Shown: positions 54,953 to 63,820, numbered from the stretch's first letter. The stretch: 64,000 nucleotides of DNA from Tardiphaga sp. (GCA_030147505.1 JASBVG010000095.1:21712-85711); one strand, 5' to 3'. The notes: generated from the letters alone by a model not told the origin. Numbers and translations are program-made.

Positions 54953-56224
54953 TCACTTCGACCGCAATTTCTCCAACAGCGGAGCGAGGAGGGAGCCTCG
55001 CGGCTTTTTCGTTTCACCGCGGCCGGTCAGGCGTTGGGCGATCTGCAAGAACATCTCGGTGGTGCGATGATTGGCGGAGACCTCCGCAATCATCTGGCCA
55101 TTATTGGCGGCAGCACCGAAAATCTGCGGTTCGAACGGGATCGTTGCGATCGGCGGCGTTTCGATGGCCTTGGCGAATTCAGCAGCACTGATTTCCGGGC
55201 GCTTCGGCACGCCGACCTGGTTGAGGCAATAGAGCGGCGGTCGATCGTTCGGCCGCGAGGCCTTGATCAGGTCGTACATGTTCTTGGTGTTGCGCAGATT
55301 AGCCAAATCCGGCGAGGCGACGATAAGGATGTCGTCGGCGCCGATCAGTGCGCGCCTGGTCCAGCCGGTCCATTGATGCGGCACATCGAGTACGATGCAG
55401 GGCATGGTCGAGCGCAGCGTGTCGAAGATCGAATCAAAGGCCTCGGTGCCGAAATCATAGACGCGCTCGAGCGTCGCTGGAGCGGCCAGCAGGCTGAGAT
55501 GATCGGTGCATTTCGACAGCAGGCGGTCGATGAAGGCGGTGTCGATACGATCAGGCGAGAACACTGCATCCGCAATACCCTGCGGCGGATCCTGATTGTA
55601 GTCGAGACCTGCAGTGCCGAAAGCCAGATCGAGATCGGCTACGACGGAGTCTAGCGCCAGATCGCGGGCGATGGCCCAGGCGACATTGTGTGCGATGGTC
55701 GATGCACCGACGCCGCCCTTGGCGCCGACGACGGCGATGATGCGGCCGACAGCCTTGGCTTCCGGAGCGGAGAACAGACCGCAGATCGAGCGGACGACAT
55801 CGATGGTCACGACCGGTGCGATCACATAATCGCTGACGCCGCGGCGGACCAGCTCGCGATACAGAGTGACGTCATTGACCTTGCCGATCACGATGACACG
55901 GGTGCCCGCGTCGCAGACCGTTGCAAGCTGGTCGAGTCCGCCGAGAATGTCGGTGCGCGGCTCGGCCTCGAGCAGGATCACATTCGGCGTCGGCGCCGAG
56001 CGATACGCTTCGATCGCTGCGGCCATGCCACCCATCTGGATCTTCAGATGGGCTTTGGTCAAGCGGCGGTCTTCACCTGCGGCCTGCACAGCCGAGGCGG
56101 TTTCGACGGTTTCGCAAAACGCCTGGATCGAGATCCGGGGCGCCGGGGCGATGTGCTCCTCCGCTGCCGGCGTTGGTGCGGCGACGGACTGCTCGTCGTC
56201 TGTCTTTTGCGCGTAACTGATCAT
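54953..56224 (-). CDS. cpaE: Tad pilus localisation ATPase CpaE/TadZ, 423 aa
   Basis: CpaE/TadZ places the pilus machine in the cell. The N-terminal half is a degenerate receiver-like domain (NVILLEAEPRTDILGGLDQLATVCDAGTRVIVIGKVNDVTLYRELVRRGVSDYVIAPV in outline). The C-terminal half is a ParA/MinD-like ATPase with a Walker A variant AKGGVGAST in which Ala takes the place of the second Lys, as in many CpaE proteins. It shares the ATGA overlap with cpaD (56221-56224), showing translational coupling. Confidence 0.94.
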   Translation of the reverse strand: MISYAQKTDDEQSVAAPTPAAEEHIAPAPRISIQAFCETVETASAVQAAGEDRRLTKAHLKIQMGGMAAAIEAYRSAPTPNVILLEAEPRTDILGGLDQLATVCDAGTRVIVIGKVNDVTLYRELVRRGVSDYVIAPVVTIDVVRSICGLFSAPEAKAVGRIIAVVGAKGGVGASTIAHNVAWAIARDLALDSVVADLDLAFGTAGLDYNQDPPQGIADAVFSPDRIDTAFIDRLLSKCTDHLSLLAAPATLERVYDFGTEAFDSIFDTLRSTMPCIVLDVPHQWTGWTRRALIGADDILIVASPDLANLRNTKNMYDLIKASRPNDRPPLYCLNQVGVPKRPEISAAEFAKAIETPPIATIPFEPQIFGAAANNGQMIAEVSANHRTTEMFLQIAQRLTGRGETKKPRGSLLAPLLEKLRSK

Positions 56225-56955
56225 TGGCCCACGTTGCTGATCTTGTTCTTATCCGCGTCCGGATAAGTGGTAGCTGTTCCCTGACCCTGACGATATTTGT
56301 CGAGTGCGTAAGTCCGGCGCGCCGCATAGGCGGGCATCTCCGGGCGCGGCTGCACGAGATCGGACGGATTGGCGACCATGGCGGCGAGATTGCGTTGCGA
56401 GGCGCAGCCGAGATTGTAATAGGGCCTGTTGGAGTAGTAGCTCTTGTTCTTTATCGAAGCGCTGAGATCCTCCGGCCATGTGCCGCAAGGGCCGGCGGTG
56501 GCTGCCACCAGCGGATAGCCGAGGCGGATCGTAGCGAACTGGCGCGGATCGTTCGGCGTGTAGTTGCGCGTCGCGATGGCGTTCGCCGGCACGCCGGTGG
56601 CAGCCAGCAGCGAATGTATCTCGCGTCTGGATTCCTGCGCCGCCCGTGCATTCGGCGTATGTGCTGGCACTTCTACTGTAATCGCGCCAGTGCCTTCGCG
56701 CAGCCAGTTCTGGCCGACTGCGATGACATCAGCCCGCTGCGTCGCGGTGAGGCCGCCGCGGAAGCTGCCGACGAACACTTCGGTGCTGCGCAGCCGCTCT
56801 TCCACCACGATCGGATGACGCAGACGATAATCGCTCGGAACGCTGATAGCGGCGTCATCCTGCGCCACGGTGCGGCAGCCGCCGAGTGCGACGGTTGCGC
56901 CGATAATCGCGCTGAGAAGGGCGAGGCTGCGCGGGATGTTGCTTGTCTGGGTCAT
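56221..56955 (-). CDS. cpaD: Tad pilus lipoprotein CpaD, 244 aa
   Basis: CpaD is a periplasmic lipoprotein of the Tad system, thought to help the secretin. The lipobox is in IIGATVALGGCRTVAQ (Cys near residue 26). The body has DYRLRHPIVVEERLRSTEVFVGSFRGGLTATQRADV, then a pattern with RREIHSLLAATGVPANAIATRNY and CGTWPEDLSAS..YYNLGCASQRNLAAMVANPSDLVQPR, which is the CpaD family signature. The ATG at 56955 follows GGGGAAATCAC and is 14 bp past the cpaC stop codon. Confidence 0.94.
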   Translation of the reverse strand: MTQTSNIPRSLALLSAIIGATVALGGCRTVAQDDAAISVPSDYRLRHPIVVEERLRSTEVFVGSFRGGLTATQRADVIAVGQNWLREGTGAITVEVPAHTPNARAAQESRREIHSLLAATGVPANAIATRNYTPNDPRQFATIRLGYPLVAATAGPCGTWPEDLSASIKNKSYYSNRPYYNLGCASQRNLAAMVANPSDLVQPRPEMPAYAARRTYALDKYRQGQGTATTYPDADKNKISNVGQ

Positions 56956-56969
56956 GTGATTTCCCCGCC

Positions 56970-58421
56970 TCAATCCGTGATGAAGCCGAACGCGCCGCGA
57001 TAACCGCGGGCGGGCTCTGGCTTGCGGCCCGGTACGCCGTAGATGCGATTGACCGTGCCGAGCAGATCCGCCTGCGGATCGGACGCATCAACGAATCCGT
57101 CATCCGGTCGCGACAGATCCTTCTGCGCCACTGCACGGACCACATAGGGCGTCACGATCACCATCAATTCGGTGTTGTTGTTGACATAGTCGCGGCTCTT
57201 GAACAGTGCGCCGAGCACCGGCACCTGCGACATGCCGGGCAGGCCGCTCATGGCCTGCTTGGTCTGCTGCTTGATCAGGCCGGCCATGGCCATTGAGCCG
57301 CCCGAGGGAATCTCGAGCGTGGTGTCTGCGCGGTTGGTCTTGATTGCGGGAATCTGCGTGCCGCTGATGGAGACCGAATTTTCCTGCGATAGTTCCGAAA
57401 CTTCGGTTGAGACGCGCAGGCTGATGCGGCCTTCGCTCAGCACCACCGGCGTGAAGCCGAGCGAGATACCGAACTTCTTGAAATTGATCTGCGTCGTACA
57501 AATACGCGTCGTGGGATCGCAGGTATTGCCGCCAGGTACGGGGAATTCACCGCCGGCCAGGAAATTTGCCGTCTCGCCCGAGATGGCGGTCAGGCTCGGC
57601 TCCGCGAGTGTGCGGATCACGCCCGCATTTTCCATCGCCTTGAGCGTGGCGGTGACAGATGGGCCTGCACCGAATGAAGCCGCGATGGAGTTGCCATCGA
57701 CCAGGTTCTTGCCGCTGGCGGTGAACGGATTGGCGTTGTTGAAGCTGACAACCGACGTGCCGTAGCTCAGCTTGCCCGATAGATCGACGCCGAGCTGCTT
57801 GACGATATTGCGCTGAACTTCGGCGACCGTCACCTTCAGCATCACCTGGTCGCGTCCGCGCACCGAGATGTTGTTGACAACCTTGTCCATGCCGCCAGCA
57901 AGGCGGGCAGCGAGATCGGCCGCCTGCTGGGATTCCACCTGGTTGGCGGCGGAGCCCATCAGCATGATGCCGTCGCCAAGGCCCTCGACGCGGATATCAG
58001 CGGTTGGCAGAGTCTGCTTCAGCGCGGCACGGATGCCGTTCAGATCGCGCGTCACTGCGATGTCATAGGCCGCGATCTGCTGGCCGACGCTGTCGAAGAA
58101 GATGATATTGGTCTGTCCAACGGTTGCACCGATGATGTAGGCGCGCTGTGCGGAGCGGACCACGGCATTGGCAATCTTTGGATCGGCGACAAGCACGTCC
58201 TTCACATCGCGCGGCAGATCGATCACCACCGACTTCCCGATACCGAGCGGCAGGAAGCGCGCGTTCAATTGTCCAGCGCCGGCGGCCTGATTGGCGCCGT
58301 AGTCGGCGGCATCGGCGACAGGCAATGCGGAACCGAGCGTCAGCGCGGCGATAGCTGTCACCGAGAGCGCGCGGGCCATCAGGCTTCGCATCGATTCGCC
58401 CGTCGTTGTCTTCAGCTTCAT
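56970..58421 (-). CDS. cpaC: Outer-membrane secretin CpaC of the Tad pilus, 483 aa
   Basis: CpaC forms the outer-membrane channel for the Flp pilus. A signal peptide (ALSVTAIAALTLGSALPVADA) is followed by the pilus secretin N-terminal domain (FLPLGIGKSVVIDLPRDVKDVLVADPKIANAVVRS), a BON-like domain and the secretin domain (GVIRTLAEPSLTAISGETANFLAGGEFPVPGG, ..GFTPVVLSEGRISLRVSTEVSELS). The ATG at 58421 has AAGGA 8 nt upstream; an ATG further on would still leave the signal. It follows cpaB after a short overlap region of 14 bp. Confidence 0.95.
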   Translation of the reverse strand: MKLKTTTGESMRSLMARALSVTAIAALTLGSALPVADAADYGANQAAGAGQLNARFLPLGIGKSVVIDLPRDVKDVLVADPKIANAVVRSAQRAYIIGATVGQTNIIFFDSVGQQIAAYDIAVTRDLNGIRAALKQTLPTADIRVEGLGDGIMLMGSAANQVESQQAADLAARLAGGMDKVVNNISVRGRDQVMLKVTVAEVQRNIVKQLGVDLSGKLSYGTSVVSFNNANPFTASGKNLVDGNSIAASFGAGPSVTATLKAMENAGVIRTLAEPSLTAISGETANFLAGGEFPVPGGNTCDPTTRICTTQINFKKFGISLGFTPVVLSEGRISLRVSTEVSELSQENSVSISGTQIPAIKTNRADTTLEIPSGGSMAMAGLIKQQTKQAMSGLPGMSQVPVLGALFKSRDYVNNNTELMVIVTPYVVRAVAQKDLSRPDDGFVDASDPQADLLGTVNRIYGVPGRKPEPARGYRGAFGFITD

Positions 58422-58435
58422 CGTCTGCGTCCTTG

Positions 58436-59230
58436 TCACTTCGTGATCGTCGCGGTCGACGGAATGCCGTACCGAACGATATTGACCGTGCTGCCGCGGC
58501 GGCGCGTAGCGGGATCCTCACTGGGGACGTCCGGCGCATTGGCATCGGCCAGCGCGCGCAGCGCCAGTGAAAGCGTGCCGCTCTGGCGGGCGCGGGCAAG
58601 CAGCTCGGCCTGCTCCGGTTTCAGTTCGAGCGTCGCGGTCTTGCCGACCACGGTATTTTGCCCGTCCTTCTCCTTTGGTGCCTGGTCGATGGCAAGCACG
58701 CGGATATTGTTGAGAATGATCTCGGATGTGACGCCATCGGCGCCGCCGCTGTCGGGACCCTTGTCGCGCTTGGACAGGATCACATCGACCCGGTCATTCG
58801 GCAGGATGAAGCCGCCCGCGCCGGTTTCGGGCGAAATTTCGGTGGAGACCGCGCGCATGCCTGAGGGCAGCACCGCGGCCATGAAGCCGGCGCCATTGGC
58901 GCGAACGAGCTTTGCCTCGCGGATCGGTTCGCCCGCAATGAAAGGCGAGCGCGCGATCGCGCCGGTCATCTGCGTCATCGCTTCGGGGCGCGCGTTGCGG
59001 CTGATCACATTCGCGCTGGCGGCGCTGGTCGGCCATGACTGCCACTGCATGTCATCGGGGCCGATCGGCTGGCCGAGCGCGATGTCACCCTTCGCGACGA
59101 GCACATCGGTGGTGGGGAGTTCTGCGACCTGTGGAGGCGGGGGCGGGGCGTCGGAAGAGCTCGCGAGATACAGCGCCACGCTGCCAGCGCCGAGTGCAAT
59201 GGCGAGGACCACTATACGTGCGGTATTCAT
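58436..59230 (-). CDS. cpaB: Tad pilus assembly protein CpaB, 264 aa
   Basis: CpaB (RcpC) is a periplasmic protein with SAF-like domain that may bind peptidoglycan or help the secretin. An N-terminal anchor (IVVLAIALGAGSVALYLA) is followed by a Pro-rich linker and the SAF domain VLVAKGDIALGQPIGPDDMQWQSWP, RSPFIAGEPIREAKLV, AVSTEISPETGAGGFILPNDRVDVI, as in the family. The C-terminal part ends with VNIVRYGIPST. The ATG at 59230 is preceded by GGAAAGTGAAGCG. It is 122 bp from cpaA. Confidence 0.94.
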   Translation of the reverse strand: MNTARIVVLAIALGAGSVALYLASSSDAPPPPPQVAELPTTDVLVAKGDIALGQPIGPDDMQWQSWPTSAASANVISRNARPEAMTQMTGAIARSPFIAGEPIREAKLVRANGAGFMAAVLPSGMRAVSTEISPETGAGGFILPNDRVDVILSKRDKGPDSGGADGVTSEIILNNIRVLAIDQAPKEKDGQNTVVGKTATLELKPEQAELLARARQSGTLSLALRALADANAPDVPSEDPATRRRGSTVNIVRYGIPSTATITK

Positions 59231-59352
59231 ACGCTTCACTTTCCACATTACGCCGCGACGCACCCGTCGCTGTGGTGTGGAGTTGAGCAGTTATTCGTCA
59301 AAGCATGGTTAATGAGCGGTATCTAAATCGAGTTAACGATTTCTGGCCGGTA

Positions 59353-59877
59353 TCAACCTAGCGCGAGACGGCCGAGATCGATGGCCTTGATCCACTGGGT
59401 TTCCGGATAAACCAGCAGCGCGCCGAGCGCGAGCGCGACCCCGTAGGGGATGCCGCTTTCCTTGTGATGCAGGCGCAGCAGCCACTCCTGCCGGCCCAGC
59501 GCGTAGGGCAACGGCCATTGCCTGAATTGCAGCAGCAGCAGCGTCAGCGCGCCGCCGAACAGCGATGCATAGATGAGATATTGCAGCAGATGGTCGAAGC
59601 CGAACCACAATCCGGCGCATGCCGCGAGCTTGGCGTCGCCGCCGCCGATCCAGCCGAAAGCGAAACACGTAAAGGCGACCACCAGCACGAGCCCGCCTGC
59701 GCCAAGATGCAGCAAAGCGGTGGTGGGGTTCATGCCGCTGAAGAACGCGACGAAGGCGAAGCCGGCGATCAACAGCATCGAGATGCGGTTCGAGATCGTC
59801 ATGGTGAAAATGTCGCTGATCGCCGCATAGGCCATCAAGCCCGGGAACAGCAGGAGACGCGTCAAATCAAGGATCAT
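59353..59877 (-). CDS. cpaA: Prepilin peptidase CpaA/TadV, 174 aa
   Basis: CpaA cleaves the leader of the Flp prepilin at the cytoplasmic membrane. It is a short A24 protease without the N-terminal methylase domain, with about five helices. The two catalytic Asp are in AAISDIFTMTISN near residue 22 and in GGGDAKLAACAGLWFG near 70, both with normal surroundings. The ATG at 59877 (MILDLTRLLLF) gives the usual length; the longer frame is not supported. Confidence 0.93.
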   Translation of the reverse strand: MILDLTRLLLFPGLMAYAAISDIFTMTISNRISMLLIAGFAFVAFFSGMNPTTALLHLGAGGLVLVVAFTCFAFGWIGGGDAKLAACAGLWFGFDHLLQYLIYASLFGGALTLLLLQFRQWPLPYALGRQEWLLRLHHKESGIPYGVALALGALLVYPETQWIKAIDLGRLALG

Positions 59878-59953
59878 GGCTGTTGGCGGCCCGTGCGGAA
59901 ACGACGGCGGAGCGTAGCCGGTAGAAATGAACAATCGGAAAACAAGAAACTGT

Positions 59954-60088
59954 TTACCAAACCGCGGCGATCCGCGCGATCACGGTCACTAGCGCCAGCA
60001 CCAATGCGGCGCAGACGAGCCCTGCAGGCTCGCGCAGCGAGATCTCGAGCGTTTCGCGGAAGGAGCGCTGGGCTGCATTATGTCTCAT
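59954..60088 (-). CDS. Small membrane protein between the pilin and CpaA genes, 44 aa
   Basis: The short frame starts MRHNAAQRSFRETLEISL and continues with one hydrophobic helix (GLVCAALVLALVTVIARIAAV) to a final Trp. It lies on the pilus strand between flp and cpaA, with 86 bp to the pilin stop codon. The ribosome binding site is weak. Small membrane proteins at this position occur in other rhizobial Tad loci, but I cannot name a family. It may be an accessory subunit or not be expressed. Confidence 0.45.
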   Translation of the reverse strand: MRHNAAQRSFRETLEISLREPAGLVCAALVLALVTVIARIAAVW

Positions 60089-60124
60089 GGGCGCGGCCTG
60101 GGCGAACGGGTAGAAGTTTCCAAC

Positions 60125-60154
60125 AAAAAAGGCTCCGGAGAGCCGGAGCCTTTT
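60125..60154. terminator. Intrinsic terminator after the pilin gene
   Basis: GGCTCCGG, loop AGAG, CCGGAGCC, with six A on the left and four T on the right. On the minus strand it follows flp by about 20 bp. Partial read-through into cpaA would give an excess of pilin transcript over the assembly genes. Confidence 0.87.
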
Positions 60155-60174
60155 CTTGCAATCACGCCGAGAAC

Positions 60175-60339
60175 TTACTTGAGGGAAGAGTTCAGCGATG
60201 TGAACTTGCCGTTCAGGTTTGAACCGAGGCCGTTCACGACCGCGATGATGGCGAGCGAGATGCCGGCGGCGATCAGGCCGTATTCGATCGCGGTGGCGCC
60301 AGACTCGTCCTTGAGGAAACGCGAAACGATGTTCTTCAT
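60175..60339 (-). CDS. flp: Flp-type pilin, 54 aa
   Basis: This is the major subunit of the Tad pilus. The prepilin begins MKNIVSRFLKDESG and the mature chain starts ATAIEYGLIAAGISLAIIAV after the cleavage Gly, with Glu at +5 and the following Tyr, the Flp-family hallmark. The C-terminal part NGLGSNLNGKFTSLNSSLK is short and polar, as in other alphaproteobacterial Flp pilins. GGAG 9 nt upstream supports the ATG at 60339. The gene is followed by a terminator and heads the cpa cluster; the 286 bp upstream are shared with the divergent desaturase gene and should hold its strong promoter. Confidence 0.96.
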   Translation of the reverse strand: MKNIVSRFLKDESGATAIEYGLIAAGISLAIIAVVNGLGSNLNGKFTSLNSSLK

Positions 60340-60625
60340 AATCAGAAACTCCATATGTGCACGTGGCTGTCGATCTTAGATGCCTGGTCTCCCCGGCGTT
60401 CTCAGCACCGTGACCATGTGCAGACCCTAGGAGTTTCGGATTGCAGTGCGGTTAATTCGATCGATGAAAGTCGATAGCATTTGTCTCTTCTTGTGCACGG
60501 TAAATGTCTACTTAAGGCGATTCCAGAATGACTTAGGTGTCATCGCACCGCGCTGTCCCGTCCCGATTTAACGGTCCTTAAGTATGCGGCGGTAACTGTG
60601 AGATCGACAAACCGCGAGATTCGAA

Positions 60626-61473
60626 ATGTCCACATTGCCCATGGAAGTGCTGCACATGTTCGGCGATACCATCATGAAGGTGGTCCCGATCACGATCGTT
60701 CTCGCCGTTGTATTCACGGTGCTCACGCATTTCTGGGCGTGCAATCCCGGCAAGCCATGGTGGCGCAAGAGCGAGATCGTCACCGATATCTGTTACTGGT
60801 TCTTCGTGCCGTTGATCACCCGTGTGGTGCGCGTCGGCCTGCTCGTGCTCGGCGCCGCGGTCGTCTTCAACATCCATGGTGCTGACGATCTGATCGCCTT
60901 CTACGACAACGGCCACGGTCCGCTGGCGCAGCTGCCGCTCTGGGTGCAGGCGATCATCTTCCTCGTGGTGTCGGACTTCCTGCTGTACTGGTTTCACCGG
61001 ATGTATCATGGCGGCGAGTTCTGGAAGTACCATGCCATCCATCATTCCTCGGAAGAGGTGGAATGGATCTCGGCCGCGCGCTTCCACCCCGTCAATCTGT
61101 TCCTCGGCACGGTCGCGGTGGACGTGGTGCTGCTGATGGCCGGCATCTCGCCCAACATCATGCTCTGGGTCGGCCCGTTCACGACCTTCCACTCGGCCTT
61201 CGTCCACGCCAATCTGACTGGACCCTCGGGCCGTTCAAATATGTCATCGCCACGCCGGTCTTCCATCGCTGGCATCACACCTCGCTGGAGCAGGGCGGCA
61301 ATACCAATTTCGCCGGCACGTTCCCGCTCTGGGACATCCTGTTCGGCACCTTCCGGATGCCGGAAGGTGAGCTGCCGGACAATTACGGCGTCGATGGCGA
61401 GCCGCTGCCGAAGGAGATCGGCGGGCAACTGGCCTATCCGTTCCGGCAATTGAGCACGTCGGCCAGGCAATGA
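60626..61473 (+). pseudogene. Sterol desaturase/fatty acid hydroxylase family gene with frameshift
   Basis: The first frame (60626 to about 61218) reads a membrane hydroxylase with WFHRMYH and HAIHHSSEEVEW (two of the His clusters that bind the di-iron centre) up to FVHANL. The family continuation, WTLGPFKYVIATPVFHRWHHTS with the third His cluster, follows in another frame from about 61222 to the end at 61473. One base appears to be missing: the sequence CTGACTGG would restore the frame if read CTGAACTGG. The gene was therefore intact recently, or the base is a sequencing error. It interrupts the pilus locus. Confidence 0.82.
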
Positions 61474-61636
61474 CGTGATCGTGCCAGGCGCATGCGCCGG
61501 GGTTCGGCGCTTCTGAACCGTCCGATCGATGCGGCCGTTTGCTGTTCCTTCACCAATTAACGGCACATTTGCCATGTCGGGCGCCGGCACCGCTGCGTAT
61601 CTGCTTAGGCCGGCTCGTATCGTCCCGGAGTACAAG

Positions 61637-62152
61637 ATGTCGTTTTTCTCGTTGCGTAGCCGTGCCTCGGCGGCCTTGATGATCCGGGTGTTTGCAGCCG
61701 GCCTCGTTCTCTTTCCTGCTGCCGGACTTCCGGCCGCGGCCAACGACATGATTTCGGTCAATGTCGATCAGGCCAAGCTCGTCAAATTCCCGGAAAAGAT
61801 CGCTACCATCGTGGTCGGCAACCCGTTGATTGCCGATGTCACGCTGCAGCCGGGTGGCATGGTCGTAGTGACCGGTAAGGGTTATGGCGCCACCAATGTG
61901 ATTGCGCTGGATCGCAGCGGCGCGGTGCTGATGGATCGCGTTGTTCAGGTGGAAGGCCCGACCGACAAGGTCGTCACCGTCTACCGCGGCATGGCGCGCG
62001 AGTCCTATAGCTGCACGCCCGAATGTGCGCGGCGCGTCACGCTCGGCGACGCCGAGACATATTTCAAGTCGGCAATGGATCAGGCAGGCGCCATTGGTGG
62101 GCAGGCAGCGAGCACCGGCGCTGCAATGGGGACGACCGGCAAAGTCAACTGA
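61637..62152 (+). CDS. Secretin N-terminal-like pilus assembly protein, 171 aa
   Basis: A signal peptide (IRVFAAGLVLFPAAGLPAAAND) is followed by the domain found at the N-terminus of type II/III secretin-like proteins: ISVNVDQAKLVKFPEKIATIVVGNPLIADVTLQPGGMVVVTGKGYGATNVIALDR in outline. It resembles the first domain of the CpaC protein encoded 5 kb away (LPLGIGKSVVIDLP.., DPKIANAVV), but no channel domain follows. A soluble periplasmic partner of the secretin is a reasonable guess. The ATG at 61637 follows GGAG. It opens the plus-strand half of the Tad locus. Confidence 0.85.
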   Translation: MSFFSLRSRASAALMIRVFAAGLVLFPAAGLPAAANDMISVNVDQAKLVKFPEKIATIVVGNPLIADVTLQPGGMVVVTGKGYGATNVIALDRSGAVLMDRVVQVEGPTDKVVTVYRGMARESYSCTPECARRVTLGDAETYFKSAMDQAGAIGGQAASTGAAMGTTGKVN

Positions 62153-62316
62153 TCGTCAATCGGCGGGAACCGTGACCATGTCGTGGCTCTGCATCCGAGA
62201 CGGTTAACCGAGCCTTAATCGATTCTTCCGGTTTGTCGCGATCGAGCGAAACACTTCTACAATCAGTTTTCGGTACAGCCCGACGGTAGATATTTCCATC
62301 CGTCCGGATTCTGCTG

Positions 62317-62874
62317 ATGCTGATACCGATCATCTCCATTGTTGTCGTCGCCAAGCGGTTCCGGTCCTTCTGCCGCAGCCAGGATGGTTCGGCTGCGGTC
62401 GAGTTCGCGATGATCGCGCCGGTCTTCTTCGCGCTGATCTTCGCTGTCATGGAGACTGGTCTGGTGTTCATGGCGGGGCAGGTGCTGGAGACTGGCGTGG
62501 AGGATGGCGCGCGGCTCGTTTACACGAGCCAGACTACCAGCGCGACCGATTTCAAATCGGCGATTTGCTCCCGTGTTTCCATGTTGATGGATTGTACGAA
62601 GCTCGACATCGACGTGCGCTCATACGATCCGGGTACGAATATCACCATTAACGATCCGATCGATGCCAGCGGCAAATACGTTTCGAACGGCTTCGTCTAT
62701 CAGCCGCCGGCCTATTCTTCGAACACCCCGACCAGCAAGACGGTGGTCGTGCGCGCGTTCTACCAGTGGCCGCTCTATGTGACGGGCCTCGGATACAACA
62801 TCGCCAATATCGATCGTGGGACGTCGACGAACAAGCGGCTCCTCGCGGCAACCGCCGCGCTCGGACCTCAGTAA
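62317..62874 (+). CDS. TadE-like pseudopilin, 185 aa
   Basis: TadE/TadF-type pseudopilins are processed by the prepilin peptidase and form part of the Tad pilus base. After a basic N-terminus (AKRFRSFCRSQDG) the helix SAAVEFAMIAPVFFALIFAVMETGLVF has the Glu at +5 from the likely cleavage at G|SAAVE, as in pilins. The rest is a periplasmic domain with two Cys pairs possible (AICSRVSMLMDCTKL). The ATG at 62317 is the first in frame. It is 17 bp upstream of the next pseudopilin gene. Confidence 0.88.
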   Translation: MLIPIISIVVVAKRFRSFCRSQDGSAAVEFAMIAPVFFALIFAVMETGLVFMAGQVLETGVEDGARLVYTSQTTSATDFKSAICSRVSMLMDCTKLDIDVRSYDPGTNITINDPIDASGKYVSNGFVYQPPAYSSNTPTSKTVVVRAFYQWPLYVTGLGYNIANIDRGTSTNKRLLAATAALGPQ

Positions 62875-62890
62875 CGGCAGGGATTAAGAG

Positions 62891-63493
62891 ATGCGCAAGC
62901 CTGCAACTCTGCGAAACATCCGTCGTTTGATGAGGTCTTTGCGGCGTGACGATAGCGGCGTTGCGGCGATCGAGTTCGCAATGATCGTCCCGATGCTGCT
63001 TCTGATGCTGTTCGGCATCACCGACGTTGCGAACTATTTTGCGGTCGATCGCAAGGTGAGCCAGATCGCTCAGGCAGTCTCGGATCTCACTTCGCGCTAC
63101 ACCTCGGTGCAGGAAAGCGACGTCACAAACTTCTTCGCCATCGCCGGCGCGATGGTGACGCCCTATGACAAGAATGTGCTGAAGGCGATGATCCATCAGG
63201 TCTATCTCGACCCGAATACCAAGACAGCGAAAGTAGTGTGGAGCCGCGCTACCTCAGGTACCACGCCATTAGCTAAGAACACCGTCTACCCGGTGCCAGC
63301 GGGTCTAGTCGGCAAGGATTCGTCGGGTAATTGGCTTGCCAACCAGTATCTGATTGTCGGTGAGGTGAACTACAAATACGTGCCCACCATCGGCTGGGTT
63401 CTGTCCAAGGCAGGTGTCACTGCGTCAGAAATCGCGTTCACCAAGCCACGGCAGATGACATGCGTCATGCTGGGATCGACCTGTACGCCGTAG
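62891..63493 (+). CDS. TadE/TadG-type pseudopilin, 200 aa
   Basis: The N-terminus LMRSLRRDDSGVAAIEFAMIVPMLLLMLFGITDVANYF carries the same processing pattern (G|VAAIE) and a single helix. The C-terminal part is periplasmic with a Cys pair at the end (MTCVMLGSTC). It is too short to be a full TadG with a von Willebrand A domain, so the locus may use a shortened third pseudopilin or have TadG elsewhere. Ends at a strong bidirectional terminator. Confidence 0.87.
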   Translation: MRKPATLRNIRRLMRSLRRDDSGVAAIEFAMIVPMLLLMLFGITDVANYFAVDRKVSQIAQAVSDLTSRYTSVQESDVTNFFAIAGAMVTPYDKNVLKAMIHQVYLDPNTKTAKVVWSRATSGTTPLAKNTVYPVPAGLVGKDSSGNWLANQYLIVGEVNYKYVPTIGWVLSKAGVTASEIAFTKPRQMTCVMLGSTCTP

Positions 63494-63534
63494 TGGCGCG
63501 CCCATCGCAGCAGAAAACCAATGTATAAAACGAG

Positions 63535-63562
63535 AAAGGCCGCGTCCGGGGACGCGGCCTTT
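63535..63562. terminator. Bidirectional intrinsic terminator
   Basis: GGCCGCGTCC (63538-63547) and GGACGCGGCC (63550-63559) form a 10-bp stem, with AAA before and TTT after, between the convergent pseudopilin and cold-shock genes. Confidence 0.88.
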
Positions 63563-63607
63563 CGAATTTTGCACGATTACCTGCAAGCGGTTGCTTGCGG
63601 AAAATCG

Positions 63608-63820
63608 TTAGCCGGCAGCGCGGAGGTTGTCCGCAGACGACTTGCCCGAACGGCGATCGGCCACGATTTCGTAGCTGATCTTCTGGCCTTCGCGCAGCGT
63701 GCCGAGGCCAGCGCGTTCGACGGCGCTGATGTGCACGAACACATCGTTCCCGCCTTCGTCCGGCTGAATGAAGCCATAACCCTTGGTGGCGTTAAACCAC
63801 TTCACGGTTCCCATGCTCAC
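63608..63820 (-). CDS. Cold-shock domain protein, 70 aa
   Basis: Cold-shock proteins bind single-stranded RNA and DNA. RNP1 is visible as GYGFIQPD and RNP2 as DVFVHIS, after the standard MGTVKWFNATK start. The GTG at 63820 (MSMGTVKWF) is chosen because AAGGGA precedes it by 9 nt; the ATG at 63814 is the alternative. The length is normal. The 180 bp upstream within the window probably contain a long 5' leader, as is usual for this family. Confidence 0.95.
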   Translation of the reverse strand: MSMGTVKWFNATKGYGFIQPDEGGNDVFVHISAVERAGLGTLREGQKISYEIVADRRSGKSSADNLRAAG

